A stretch of 64,000 nucleotides of DNA from Microtetraspora glauca (GCA_001570385.1 BBYL01000010.1:186001-250000), one strand, 5' to 3'; shown: positions 8,379 to 17,600, numbered from the stretch's first letter. Program-made: numbers and translations. The notes: generated from the letters alone by a model not told the origin.

Positions 8379-9758
8379 TCAGCTGGACTTCGCCAGGATG
8401 TTGTTGACCTTCTTCTCCGCGTCGGAGAGCAGCTGGTCGATGTTGGCGTCCTGCCTGGTCAGCACCGCGGACATCGCCGTGTCCAGCACCGCGTAGATCT
8501 CCTGGGCCTTGGGCGGCTCCAGCTTGAACTGGACGTTCGCGGCACCGTCGACGTAGGGCTGGAAGTGATCCACCGGAACCGTCGCGAACTGCCTGCGCTG
8601 CTCGTTGATCTTCGCTCCGGGCGCGGCCGAGCCGTACAGGTCCGTCTCAGGAAGGCCCACCGGCAGACCGTCGGCCTTGGCCCGCTCATAGTTGAACTGG
8701 CCCTGGCCGGGCGTCAGGAACCTGTACTCCAGCCACTGCAGGCCGGCCTTGATCTGCTCGGGCGTGGCCTTCGGATTGAACATGTAGCCGTCGCCACCGC
8801 TGAGCGACGACGTCGCCTCCGGCAGCGAGGTCACGCCATAGTCGTCGAACTTGCCCTTGAAGTCGTTGTTGACGGCCTTCACGACGTCGGGGGCGCCGAT
8901 CATCATGCCGAGCTTGCCGCTGCCCATCATCCGCATGAGGTCTTCCCAGCGGAGCAGCTGCTTGGTGCCCATGCTGTTGTCGGTCCAGCGCATCTGCTTC
9001 AGGTTCTCGAGGACGGCCTTGCCCTCGGGGCTGTTGAAGGCCGCCTGCTTGCCGTCGGCGGTGACCACCTCGCCGCCGCGGCCGTACAGGGAGGAGGTGA
9101 AGTGCCAGCCTCCGGTGTTGCCGGCGCTGTACTCGCCGTACCCGACGTAACCGGCGCCCAGCGCGGCGATCTTCTTGGCCGCCTCCTGCACCTCGGCCCA
9201 GGTCTTGGGCGGGTTGTCAGGGTTTAGACCCGCCTGGGTGAAGAGCTTGCGGTTGTAGACGAGCCCCGTCGAGTAGTTGGTCCTCGGGATGCCGTAGATC
9301 TTCTCGCCGCTCTTGAAGACGCCGAGGACGTCGGGACGCATGTCCTTCAGTGTGGTGACGGTGTCGACGTACGGCGAGATGTCGGCCGCCTGACCGTTGG
9401 CGATGATCTTCTGGACGTCGGTGTAGTAGACGTAGAAGAGGTCCTCCATCTCCCCGCCGGCCAGCTTGGCCTGGAACGTCTCGGGGACGATGCAGGGGAA
9501 GGCGTCCTTGCTTTCGATCGTGATGTTCGGGTGCAGCTTCTGGAACGCCGCGACGTCGGCGTCCCACTGGCTGCGCTCCTTCGGGTTGCTCTTCGGCGGC
9601 TGACAGCCGACCGTGATCGTCACGGGGGCGTCGGCGGCGGGAGCCGCGGAGCCCTGCGACGACGCGGCCTTCGGGGTGTCGCCGGCGTCGCTTCCGCACG
9701 CGGCGACGCTGAGGGTGATGCCTGCGGCCAGCAGTATCGAGAGGTTGCGGGTTTTCAT
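8379..9758 (-). CDS. Sugar ABC transporter substrate-binding lipoprotein
   Basis: 459 residues. A lipoprotein signal peptide ends in the lipobox LSVAAC, so the protein is expected to be tethered outside the membrane by C21. The body is an extracellular solute-binding protein family 1 fold (motifs ERSQWDADVAAFQKLHPNITIE, YGIPRTNYSTGLVYNRKLF, GGDGYMFNPKATPEQIKAGLQWLEYR). It captures the sugar and delivers it to the two permeases. Being followed by a GH13 glucosidase and preceded by LacI regulators, the ligand is likely maltose, maltodextrin or another alpha-glucoside; this is inference. The site GGAAGGA precedes the ATG. Confidence 0.93.
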   Translation of the reverse strand: MKTRNLSILLAAGITLSVAACGSDAGDTPKAASSQGSAAPAADAPVTITVGCQPPKSNPKERSQWDADVAAFQKLHPNITIESKDAFPCIVPETFQAKLAGGEMEDLFYVYYTDVQKIIANGQAADISPYVDTVTTLKDMRPDVLGVFKSGEKIYGIPRTNYSTGLVYNRKLFTQAGLNPDNPPKTWAEVQEAAKKIAALGAGYVGYGEYSAGNTGGWHFTSSLYGRGGEVVTADGKQAAFNSPEGKAVLENLKQMRWTDNSMGTKQLLRWEDLMRMMGSGKLGMMIGAPDVVKAVNNDFKGKFDDYGVTSLPEATSSLSGGDGYMFNPKATPEQIKAGLQWLEYRFLTPGQGQFNYERAKADGLPVGLPETDLYGSAAPGAKINEQRRQFATVPVDHFQPYVDGAANVQFKLEPPKAQEIYAVLDTAMSAVLTRQDANIDQLLSDAEKKVNNILAKSS

Positions 9759-9811
9759 GAATGTTCCTTCCTGGAACGGCGCGCCACGACCCGAGCCGGA
9801 CAGTTGCGAGA

Positions 9812-9840
9812 AACATACAGAGGCATACAGAACCCAGCAA
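9812..9840 (-). promoter_or_regulatory. Putative promoter of the sugar-uptake operon
   Basis: Minus-strand -35 TTGCTG (9840-9835) and -10 TATGTT (9817-9812) with a 17-bp spacer, giving an untranslated leader of about 45 nt before the binding-protein ATG. Confidence 0.45.
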
Positions 9841-9843
9841 GAC

Positions 9844-9857
9844 TCATGCGTTCATGA
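9844..9857. promoter_or_regulatory. Candidate operator next to the sugar-operon promoter
   Basis: TCATG-CGTT-CATGA, a dyad with central CG lying directly upstream of the -35 box. LacI-family operators often have this size. It does not closely match the dyad before lacI copy 1, so assignment to the local LacI proteins is weak. Confidence 0.3.
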
Positions 9858-10076
9858 TGCAAAAAAGTGACAGTGCACCTCACGCCATCGTCGGGAAACA
9901 TCCGTCCAGGGCATACGGCACGGCTTGGGACGAGGCCGAAGCTCAGCAACGCGGCACGGGGCGCGGCGGGAGAACGGCCTGGGCCCCGGCGACCCGGAAC
10001 CAGAGGGGTCCGGCCCGAGAGGCCAACCCCTGGAGGGCTGCGCGAAAGGCTGATCAGGGAAGGGCGGCCCGAGAGG

Positions 10077-11102
10077 CTAACCCGGGAGGGCGGCCTCGCG
10101 GGGCGCGGGCGCGCTGGAGGAACGCACCACGAGCTCGGGCTCGAAGAGCAGCTCGTCCGCCGGGACGGCGACGGCGTCTATCTGCGCCACGAGCAGGTCG
10201 ACGGCGGCGCGGCCCATCGCGTCGATCGGCTGCCGCACGGTCGTGAGCGGCGGATCCGTGCAGTTCATCAGGGCCGAGTCGTCATATCCCACGACGGAGA
10301 CGTCCTCGGGGACCGACAGCCCGGCCCGCCGGGCGGCGCGGACCGCCCCGAGGGCGAGCACGTCGCTGGCGCAGATGATGCCCGTGATCCCACGGCGTAC
10401 CAGACGGGCCGCCGACGCGTGACCTCCCTCGATGGAGAACATGGCGTGCTCGATGTCCTCGGGGGCCACGTCCAGGCCGTTCGCGGCGGCGAAGGCACGG
10501 AACGCGGCCAGCTTGCGCCGCGAGGGGACGTGATCAGGCGAACCGAGCAACATGCCGATGCGGCGGTGCCCCAGGGCCAGCAGGTGGCCGAGCGCCATCT
10601 CGGCCGCCGCCACGTCGTCGCACGAGACCTGGGGGAAGCGCAGGTGGTCGACCGCGGCGTTGACCAGCACGATCGGGAGCCTGCGCTCCAGCACCCGCGC
10701 GTAGTGCTCGTGCGATGCGTTGCCCTGGGCGTACTGCCCGCCGGCGAAGACGATGCCGGAGACGTGCTGCTGGAAGAGCAGATCGACGTAGTCGGCCTCG
10801 GACACGCCGCCGACGGTGCGGGTGCACAGGACCGAGGTGAACCCCTGCTGCGCCAGCGCACCCCCGACCACCTCGGCGAACGCCGGGAAGATCGGGTTCT
10901 GCAACTCCGGGAGGACCAGGCCGACGAGGCGGCCGCGGTCGCCGCGCAGTTGCGTCGGCCGCTCGTACCCGAGCACGTCGAGCGCGGTCAAGACCGCCTC
11001 CCGCGTGGCGTCGGAGACGCCCGGCTTGCCGTTGAGGACGCGGCTCACCGTCGCCTCGCTGACGCCGACCTTCTTGGCCACTTCCGCAAGCCGTCGTGTC
11101 AT
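10077..11102 (-). CDS. LacI family transcriptional regulator, copy 1
   Basis: 341 residues from the ATG opening MTRRLAEVAKKVGVSEATVS. The N-terminal helix-turn-helix and hinge (VSRVLNGKPGVSD, LDVLGYERPTQ) are followed by a periplasmic-binding-protein-like sugar sensor domain (GLVLPELQNPIFP, VSVVGYDDSALMNCTDPPLTTVRQP). It is a probable repressor of the adjacent alpha-glucoside operon released by a sugar. There is no good ribosome site, so the mRNA may be leaderless or start at the MLAP codon 12 bases upstream. It is a close paralogue of the gene at 11630-12610, and the DNA-reading helices are the same. Confidence 0.92.
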   Translation of the reverse strand: MTRRLAEVAKKVGVSEATVSRVLNGKPGVSDATREAVLTALDVLGYERPTQLRGDRGRLVGLVLPELQNPIFPAFAEVVGGALAQQGFTSVLCTRTVGGVSEADYVDLLFQQHVSGIVFAGGQYAQGNASHEHYARVLERRLPIVLVNAAVDHLRFPQVSCDDVAAAEMALGHLLALGHRRIGMLLGSPDHVPSRRKLAAFRAFAAANGLDVAPEDIEHAMFSIEGGHASAARLVRRGITGIICASDVLALGAVRAARRAGLSVPEDVSVVGYDDSALMNCTDPPLTTVRQPIDAMGRAAVDLLVAQIDAVAVPADELLFEPELVVRSSSAPAPREAALPG

Positions 11103-11136
11103 GGGCGCAAGCATACGACAAATCGCGTAAATACTT

Positions 11137-11148
11137 GCAACCGCTTGC
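11137..11148. promoter_or_regulatory. LacI-type operator upstream of lacI copy 1
   Basis: GCAACCGCTTGC fits the LacI-family consensus GCAAnCGnTTGC with central CG, 35 bp before the lacI copy 1 start. This predicts autoregulation, and possibly cross-regulation because the two paralogues share recognition helices. Confidence 0.55.
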
Positions 11149-11466
11149 GCTGCCCGGCCGCTCGGCTCGTACGGCATGGCCGGGAGGGGGGCCTGCGGCG
11201 GTCCCCCTACGCGCCCGGACAGCCGGGCACGCGGTCACGGCGGACACGCACGAGAGGGAGCGCGGGAACCGGGAGCCGGGAGAGGGGCGAGTACGCGGAC
11301 GGCGTGAGCGCGCGAAGCAGCGATCCGGGCGGAGAGTGGTGGCCGACGTCTGGGCGCCGACCGCACACGTGAGAGCAGGCGCGAACCGGGGGCGAACCGG
11401 GCGCGGACCCGGAGCGTTCCCGGCATGACAAGCGCCACGAGCATCGCGGTCCGTCACATGCGCGCG

Positions 11467-11497
11467 ATATTGCGAATAGTCGTCGAAATATTGCGAA
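11467..11497. repeat. ATATTGCGAA direct repeat with 21-bp spacing
   Basis: Two exact 10-base copies at 11467-11476 and 11488-11497, starting 21 bp apart, which is two helical turns. They lie in the gap between the lacI paralogues in a locally AT-richer stretch. A dimer of dimers could bind here; no gene starts close by. Confidence 0.5.
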
Positions 11498-11629
11498 GTA
11501 CTGTAGACGACCTTATGGTGTGGGTGACCTTGGAGGTGCGCCGGTTCCAGCGTCCACGGCGCCTCTCCCGGATCTCCGAGCAGAAAGGGCTTTGATCCAA
11601 AGAAACAGCGGGTCCAGGGAACGACCAGG

Positions 11630-12610
11630 TCAGCGGGGGCGGGCCGTCGACGAGCGGACCACGAGCTCGGGCTCGAAGAGCAGCTCGCCGGCGGCGACGG
11701 CGGTCCCGTCGATCTGGCTGACCAGCAGCTCGACCACGGCCCGGCCCATCGCCTCGATCGGCTGCCGGATGGTCGTGAGCGGCGGGTCCACACAGTTCAT
11801 CAGCGCCGAGTCGTCGTACCCGATGACGGACAGGTCGTCCGGCACCCGCAGGCCGCGCCGCCGCGCCGCGCGGACCACGCCGAGAGCCAGCGGGTCGCTG
11901 CCGCAGACGATGCCGGTGACCTCGCGGCCGAGCAGCTTGAGCGCGGCGGCGTGGCCGCCCTCCAGCGAGTGCATCGTGTGCTCGACCAACTCGCCGCCGG
12001 ACGCCCGGAACGCCTCCAGCTTGCGTACGGACGGCATGTGGTCCGGCGGACCGACGACCAGGCCGATGCGCTCGTGCCCGAGGGCCCTCAGGTGGCCGAC
12101 CGACTGCTCCACGGCGATCGTGTCGTCACAGGAGACGCGGGGGAACTCCCAGTGGTCGGCCGCCGCGTTCACCAGGACCGTGGGCAGGCGGCGGTCGATC
12201 AGCCTGAGGTAGTGCTCGTGCACCATCCCCGCCTGCGTGTACAGGCCACCCGCGAACACCACGCCGGACACCTGCTGCTGCAACAGGAGATCCACGTAGT
12301 CCGCTTCGGAGATCCCTCCGACCGTACGGGTGCACAGGACGGGCGTGAACCCCTGTTGGGCGAGCGATCCGCCGACGACCTCGGCGAACGCGGGGAAGAT
12401 GGGGTTCTGCAGCTCCGGGAGCACGAGGCCGACCAGGCGGGCGCGCTCGCCGCGCAACTGGGTGGGCCGCTCGTATCCGAGCACGTCGAGCGCGGTCAGG
12501 ACCGCCTCCCGCGTGGCGTCGGAGACTCCTGCCTTGCCATTGAGGACACGACTCACCGTCGCCTCGCTCACCCCCACTTTTTTGGCAACTTCGGCAAGTC
12601 GTCGCGTCAT
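11630..12610 (-). CDS. LacI family transcriptional regulator, copy 2
   Basis: 326 residues. The first 100 residues are almost the same as copy 1 (MTRRLAEVAKKVGVSEATVS, VLNGKAGVSD, GLVLPELQNPIFP); the ligand-binding core is more divergent and about 10 residues shorter around HTMHSLEGG. The C-terminus (NCVDPPLTTIRQPIEAMGRAVVELLVSQIDG) again matches. The two genes are therefore a tandem duplication with conserved DNA specificity but probably different inducers. It is the most upstream gene of the sugar locus and is divergent from the small lipoprotein gene. Confidence 0.92.
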   Translation of the reverse strand: MTRRLAEVAKKVGVSEATVSRVLNGKAGVSDATREAVLTALDVLGYERPTQLRGERARLVGLVLPELQNPIFPAFAEVVGGSLAQQGFTPVLCTRTVGGISEADYVDLLLQQQVSGVVFAGGLYTQAGMVHEHYLRLIDRRLPTVLVNAAADHWEFPRVSCDDTIAVEQSVGHLRALGHERIGLVVGPPDHMPSVRKLEAFRASGGELVEHTMHSLEGGHAAALKLLGREVTGIVCGSDPLALGVVRAARRRGLRVPDDLSVIGYDDSALMNCVDPPLTTIRQPIEAMGRAVVELLVSQIDGTAVAAGELLFEPELVVRSSTARPR

Positions 12611-12737
12611 GGGCGCAAGCATAGGACGGGCAAAGCCGATACTTTACGATCTTCGCGTTTGTAAGCGCGTTGTAAGGGATCCGCAAGGGGGCGTTCCTAA
12701 TGTCGCTCCTCGTCAAAGATCACTAGGAAGGCACGTA

Positions 12738-13112
12738 ATGAGCATCGTCAGGAACTCCCTCGCCGTCGTCGCGGCGTCTACCCTTCTCGCCCTGACCTCG
12801 GCCTGCGGCGGCGCCGACAAGGTGGCCACCTGCACGGAGGCGACCAAGGCGATGACCGACTACCAGACCGCCGCGGCCGCGGCCGGCGCGAACTTCGACA
12901 ATCTCAACAAGGCGACCGCGGACTTCTCCTCCAAGCTCAAGGAACTCGCGGGCAAGGCCGACGGCGACCTGCAGAGCGCCCTGCAGAAGGTCGGCGACTC
13001 CTTCGCCGAGCTCAAGATCGACCCGTCGGACCCCGCCGCGGCGACCAAGGTGACCGAGTTCGCCAAGAAGGCGTCCGAGGGCGCCCAGTCGTTCGCCGCC
13101 GCCTGCGCCTGA
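12738..13112 (+). CDS. Small lipoprotein of unknown function
   Basis: 124 residues. A signal peptide with lipobox LTSAC puts the mature protein on the outer face of the membrane. The mature part has two cysteines (one early, in ATCTEA, one near the end, in AAACA) that may form a disulphide, and otherwise is alpha-helical and rich in Ala, Lys, Asp (LNKATADFSSKLKELAGKA). The helical layout recalls small secreted four-helix proteins; I recognise no named family. AGGAAG sits 8 nt before the ATG. A hairpin terminator follows about 100 bp later. Confidence 0.75.
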   Translation: MSIVRNSLAVVAASTLLALTSACGGADKVATCTEATKAMTDYQTAAAAAGANFDNLNKATADFSSKLKELAGKADGDLQSALQKVGDSFAELKIDPSDPAAATKVTEFAKKASEGAQSFAAACA

Positions 13113-13128
13113 CGTTCCGGTCCCAGAA

Positions 13129-13208
13129 CGCCGGGCCGGACACTTCCGGGTTCGACGCCGGACCGGACACTCTGGGGTCGACGCCGGACCGGACACTCCG
13201 GGGTTGGA
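13129..13208. repeat. 27-bp tandem repeat, three units
   Basis: Units of 27, 26 and 27 bp (CGCCGGACCGGACACT core) at 13129-13155, 13156-13181 and 13182-13208, directly after the lipoprotein gene. Function unknown. Confidence 0.7.
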
Positions 13209-13216
13209 CATCCCGA

Positions 13217-13249
13217 GAAGCCGCCGCGCCCCCGTGGTGCGGCGGCTTC
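13217..13249. terminator. Terminator hairpin between convergent small genes
   Basis: Eleven-base perfect stem GAAGCCGCCGC / GCGGCGGCTTC with an 11-base loop, ending in a short pyrimidine-rich run on either strand. It can serve the lipoprotein gene and the convergent minus-strand operon. Confidence 0.65.
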
Positions 13250-13260
13250 GCCATGCCGGG

Positions 13261-13381
13261 CCCCGCGCTACGCCGCCAGAGCCCCGCGCTACGCCGCCAG
13301 AGCCCCGCGCGTGCGGCCGGCGCGACACCGGGACCACCGACACCGGGACCACCGAAACCGGGACCACCGGCGCCGGGAGCC
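13261..13381. repeat. 21-bp and 15-bp tandem repeats
   Basis: A 21-bp unit (CCCCGCGCTACGCCGCCAGAG) occurs at 13261-13281 and 13282-13302, then a 15-bp unit (GACACCGGGACCACC) at 13324-13338, 13339-13353, 13354-13368 plus a partial copy. They lie just past the stop of the minus-strand wHTH gene. Confidence 0.7.
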
Positions 13382-13393
13382 GTGGAGCGCGGG

Positions 13394-13702
13394 TCAGTAC
13401 TCCAGGCCCCAGTCGTGCGGCCCGACCAGGTAGGCGCCCCGTCGCCGCAGCAGCCACCCGTCGGCGACCAGGACGTCCAGGCTGTGCCGTACGAACTCCT
13501 CGGGGAGATCGGCGAGTCGCGCGATCTCGGCGACGGTGGCCGCGCGGCGGTCGACGTTCAGTGCGGCCACCGTCTCGTACACGCGCATGTCGTCGTCGTG
13601 CACGCTCTGGACGTCGGCGAGCGGCCGGACGGCGCCGGTGTCCTGGCCGGAGACGTCACCGGCCAGCTCACGCGGCGTCCTTCTCGTGGCGATCTTCCCC
13701 AT
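13394..13702 (-). CDS. Small winged-helix protein
   Basis: 102 residues. The C-terminal two thirds read as a winged helix: MRVYETVAALNVDRRAATVAEIARLADLPEEFVRHSLDVL then a hairpin VADGWLLRRRGAYLVGP. The N-terminal third is polar and probably unstructured. The ATG at 13702 is preferred because GAGAGG stands 8 nt upstream; a GTG at 13711 overlaps the previous stop but has no spaced ribosome site. It is the third gene of a small-protein operon and may bind DNA, but no effector domain is present. Confidence 0.7.
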   Translation of the reverse strand: MGKIATRRTPRELAGDVSGQDTGAVRPLADVQSVHDDDMRVYETVAALNVDRRAATVAEIARLADLPEEFVRHSLDVLVADGWLLRRRGAYLVGPHDWGLEY

Positions 13703-13707
13703 GGTGG

Positions 13708-13938
13708 TCACCTCTCGCGGGCTCCACTGCGCAGGCGCCCAGGGTCCACGTCCCGTTCGGGATAACGCTTGAGGTACTCCCCCTCCAGTTCCCGCGTGCG
13801 GGACGTGTGGCGCTCCAGCGCGTCGTCTGATCCGTGCAACAGGGCATCGGTCCGGGTCTCGTGGAGATGCCGCATCTCGCGGAAGAGATCCTCGTCGTCG
13901 AGATCCCGGGGGTCGACACCCATCATTCCGGTCGTCAT
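13708..13938 (-). CDS. DUF6158-like small protein
   Basis: 76 residues, all charged helices: GVDPRDLDDEDLFREMRHLHETR, LLHGSDDALERHTSRTRELEGEYLKRYPERDVDP. This pattern matches a small conserved actinomycete family annotated as DUF6158, function unknown. GGGAGA lies upstream of the ATG. It sits between two other small genes with gaps of about 10 and 5 bp, so the three are probably one transcript. Confidence 0.78.
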   Translation of the reverse strand: MTTGMMGVDPRDLDDEDLFREMRHLHETRTDALLHGSDDALERHTSRTRELEGEYLKRYPERDVDPGRLRSGARER

Positions 13939-13948
13939 CACATCTCCC

Positions 13949-14125
13949 TCAGACCTCGGTCGGCTTGTCCCAGCGCTCATCCGGCATGCCGTCGGAGGCA
14001 CGGGCGTTCGCCGGATCGGTTTCCGACGGTGTGTGCTCCTCGGCGAAATCCGGCTCGTAGTCGATCTCGGTGTCCCGCCAGAACCCGTTCACGAGGTGCT
14101 GCTCACGGTCGTTTTCGCGTCGCAT
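13949..14125 (-). CDS. Small acidic hypothetical protein
   Basis: 58 residues, rich in Asp and Glu (FWRDTEIDYEPDFAEEHTPSETDP, then DERWDKPTEV). It looks intrinsically disordered. I recognise no family. The ATG follows a G-rich tract that could act as ribosome site. It is the first gene of the three-gene small-protein operon and is divergent from the lysine-rich 49-residue gene. Confidence 0.55.
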   Translation of the reverse strand: MRRENDREQHLVNGFWRDTEIDYEPDFAEEHTPSETDPANARASDGMPDERWDKPTEV

Positions 14126-14239
14126 GCCGCCCCCCTGCCCGGCGTGGCGGCATCCATGCGTACAGCGCGGATCCGTGTCCTCGCGCACCGGCGCCGCCCG
14201 CGCTCCCCCGATCACTGAACGAGCCTTCTCAGCAACCCG

Positions 14240-14252
14240 GTCACCGGGTGAC
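14240..14252. promoter_or_regulatory. Dyad between two divergent small genes
   Basis: GTCACC-G-GGTGAC, a perfect inverted repeat with 6-base arms, 71 bp before the lysine-rich gene and 115 bp before the acidic gene. Candidate shared operator. Confidence 0.4.
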
Positions 14253-14322
14253 AAATAACTGGATTGGGTATCAACCGCTTGATGCGTACATGGGCTCGCA
14301 TCATCGCTCAAACGGGGGAATT

Positions 14323-14472
14323 ATGGCTGAAACACCCAAGAAGAAGGCCGCGAAGTCGACGGGCAAGGCCAAGAAGTCGGCTATCAAGCAGGCACGGTCG
14401 GCCAAGCAGTCCAAGAAGTCGACGGGTTCGACGGGCTCCATGGAACAGCGGCCGACGACCGAGAACGAATAG
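14323..14472 (+). CDS. Lysine-rich 49-residue protein
   Basis: The product begins MAETPKKKAAKSTGKAKKSA and holds 13 lysines in 49 residues, with Ser, Thr, Ala and a short acidic tail (TTENE). A GGGGGA ribosome site is 5 nt before the ATG. Composition recalls the basic tails of actinomycete nucleoid proteins and eukaryotic H1, so DNA or RNA binding is a reasonable guess, but there is no fold motif. It stands alone with its own upstream dyad, and convergence of composition, ribosome site and start makes it a likely real gene. Confidence 0.6.
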   Translation: MAETPKKKAAKSTGKAKKSAIKQARSAKQSKKSTGSTGSMEQRPTTENE

Positions 14473-14625
14473 CTCACCGAAGGGCCGGGCACCTCATCCG
14501 GGCCCGGCCCCGGACGCGCCACGCCGTGGGCGTCCCGGCGCGACTCCGGCGCGAACCCCCCGGCCGCCCGGCGACGCCGCCGCCGACGTCCCAGCGTGAC
14601 CATCCCGGACACCCGGCGAGGCGTC

Positions 14626-17600
14626 ATGTCTGGATATTTCCGCTTTCCTACGATCTTCCGCGACGTGATCGTCTTCGCGTGCGAAGACGATCTGTGGATG
14701 GTGCACGCGGACGGTGGCCGGGCCTTCCGCCTCACGGCGGGTGTGGCGGAGGCGGCGTATCCCCGGTTCTCCCCCGACGGGACCCGGATCGCCTTCGTCG
14801 GCCGGGAGGAGGGACCGGAGGAGGTCTACGTCATGCCGTCGGACGGAGGGGCGACGCGACGGGTCACCTTCCATGGTGCCACGTCCGTCGTGACCGGCTG
14901 GGACCCCGCCGACGCGATCGTGTACGCGAGCGACGAGTGCCAGCCGTTCGACGGATACCGCTGGCTGCACCGCGTCCATCCCGGCCACGTCCCCGAGCGC
15001 CTGCCGTACGGCCCGGCCGGCACGATCTCGTACGGGATGCCGCTGCCGGGGCAGGCGCGGTACGGCATGGTGCTGGGCCGCAACACGGCCGATCCCGCGC
15101 GCTGGAAGCGCTACCGGGGCGGGACGGTCGGCGACCTGTGGGTGGACCTGTCCGGGAGGGGCGCCTTCCAGCGGCTCATCCGGCTCCCCGGGAACCTCGC
15201 GTCACCGTGCTGGGTCGGCGACCGGATCTACTTCCTCTCCGATCACGAGGGGATCGGCAACGTCTACTCCTGCACACCCGAGGGCGAGGACCTGCGGCGG
15301 CACACCGATCATGACGACTACTACGCGCGCAACCTGTCCTCCGACGGGCGTCGGCTGGTCTATCACGCCCATGCCGCCGTCTACCTGCTCGATCCCGCCA
15401 CGGGCGAGTCCCGGCAGGTCGAGGTGCAGCTCGGCAGCTCGCGCACCCAGCGGAACCGCAGGTTCGTCCCGGCCGCCGAGTACCTGGACACCGCGACGCT
15501 CAGCCCCGACGGCAGCGGGCTGGCCGTCACCGCCCGGGGCAAGGCGTTCTCCTTCGCGAACTGGGAGGGCCCGGTCCGCCGGCACGGCGAGCAGGACGGC
15601 GTCCGGTACCGCTTCCTGACCTGGCTGAACGACAGGCGGCGGCTGATCGCGGCGGCCAGCGACGACGGCGACCGCGAGGTGCTGGTCATCCTCACAGCGG
15701 ACGGGAAGACGGAACCGGTCCGGCTCGACTCCGCCGACACCGGACGGGTGAGCGGCCTCGTGGTCTGCCCCACCGGCGACCGGGTGGCGGTCACCAACCA
15801 CCGCAACGAGCTGCTCGTCGTCGATCTCGACGACGAGCCCGGCGTACGCGTGACCGAGGTGGAGGCGAGCCTGTTCGGGGCGATCGAGGATCCCGAGTGG
15901 TCGCCGGACGGATCATGGCTGGCCTACGCCTGCCCCGTCTCCCCCCAGGCGACCGCGATCAAGCTGTTCCACGTCGAAACCGGCGAGACGTTCCCGGCGA
16001 CGATCCCCCTGCTGGTCGACCACCGGCCCTCGTTCGACCCCGACGGGCGCTACCTCTACTTCATCGGGCAGCGGGCGTTCAGCCCCGTCTACGACGAGCT
16101 CCAGTTCGATCTCGGCTTCCCGCTCGGCACCCGCCCGTACGCGATCACGCTGCGGCCCGACGTGCACTCGCCCTTCGTGCCCGAGCCCCGGCCGCTCGGC
16201 GAGACCCCGGCGGAGACGGGCGGTGAGACCGGGGAGGGCTCCGAGCCGCTGGTCATCGAGACCTCGGGCCTGACCGACCGGATCATCTCCTTCCCTGTCC
16301 CCGAGGGCCGCTACAACCGGATCGCGGGACTCCACGGCAAGGTGATCTACACGACGTCCCCGATGCTCGGCGGCCCGGCCGTCCTGCGCTGCTACGACTT
16401 CGCCAAGCAGAAGGCGGAGGTCCTCGTCACCGGGCTGACCGACTTCCGGCTCGGCCGTGACCGGACCACGCTGCTCTACCGGGCGGGCGACCGGCTGCGG
16501 GTCGTCAAGGCGGGCGAGGAGCCGCCGGACGACGACACGCCGAGCCGTACGAGCGGGTGGATCGACCTGAACCGGGCCAAGGTGTCGGTGGCCCCGGACG
16601 CGGAGTGGCGGCAGATGTTCCGCGAGGCGTGGCGGTTGCAGCGGGAGCACTTCTGGGACGAGGACATGGCCGGGATCGACTGGGAGGCGGTCTATGACCG
16701 CTATCTCCCCCTCGTGGACCGGGTGACCACCCGTGGCGAGTTCTCCGACCTGCTGTGGGAGCTGCTCGGCGAGCTCGGCACCTCGCACGCGTACGAGACC
16801 GGAGGCGAGTACCGCGAGCGGCCGCACTACTGGCAGGGGAAGCTCGGGGTCGACTGGGCCTACCGCGACGGCCGATACGTCATCGCGCGGATCGTGTGCG
16901 GCGACCGCTGGGACCCCGACACGACCTCGTCGCTCAACCGTCCCGGCGTCGACGTACGGCCGGGCGACGCGGTCATCGCGATCAACGGGCAGCCGCTCGG
17001 CGCGCAGACCACTCCGAACCAGCTCCTGGTCAACCTCGCCGACGAGGAGGTGGAGCTGACCGTCGAGCGCGACGGCGAGACCCGCACCGTGATCGTGCGG
17101 GCCCTCGCGGACGAGACGCCCGGCCGGTATCGCGACTGGGTCGCCGCCAACCGGCTCCTCGTGCACGAACGGACCCGGGGCAGGATCGGCTACATCCACA
17201 TCCCGGACATGGGCCCGCACGGCTTCGCCGAGTTCCACCGGGGATTCCTGGCCGAGTACGACCGCGAGGGCCTGATCATCGACGTCCGTTTCAACGGCGG
17301 CGGCAACGTCTCCGCGCTGCTGCTGGAGAAGCTCTCCCGCAGGCGGCTCGGCTACGACTTCCCGCGCTGGGGCGTGCCCGAGCCGTACCCGCCGGAGTCG
17401 CCGCGCGGGCCGCTGGTCGCGGTGACGAACGAGTGGGCGGGATCGGACGGCGACATCTTCTGCCACACGTTCAAGCTGCTCAAGCTCGGGACGTTGGTGG
17501 GCAAGCGGACCTGGGGCGGGGTCGTCGGCATCTGGCCGCGGCACCACCTGGCGGACGGCACGGTGACCACGCAGCCGGAGTTCTCCTTCGCGTTCGACGA

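Larger units (their letters stand above)
9759..10076. other. Intergenic region between binding-protein promoter and lacI copy 1
   Basis: About 320 bp with no gene. The left third holds the promoter and a dyad for the sugar operon. The right part holds an imperfect direct repeat (CGGCCCGAGAGGC-t/c-AACC) at 10011-10028 and 10065-10083, the second copy running over the stop codon of the lacI gene. Confidence 0.5.
11103..11629. other. Intergenic region between the two lacI paralogues
   Basis: About 530 bp with no supported gene. It holds the lacI copy 1 operator (11137-11148) and a phased direct repeat (11467-11497). The rest is GC-rich and featureless to my eye; open frames there have no family resemblance. 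Confidence 0.5.

Noticed and set aside
10077..12610. Assembly duplication of one lacI gene
   Set aside because: The copies differ throughout the ligand domain, in length and in flanks, so they are true paralogues.
13129..13381. Possible CRISPR-like array
   Set aside because: The repeats are directly adjacent with no unique spacers, three different units are involved and there are no cas genes.
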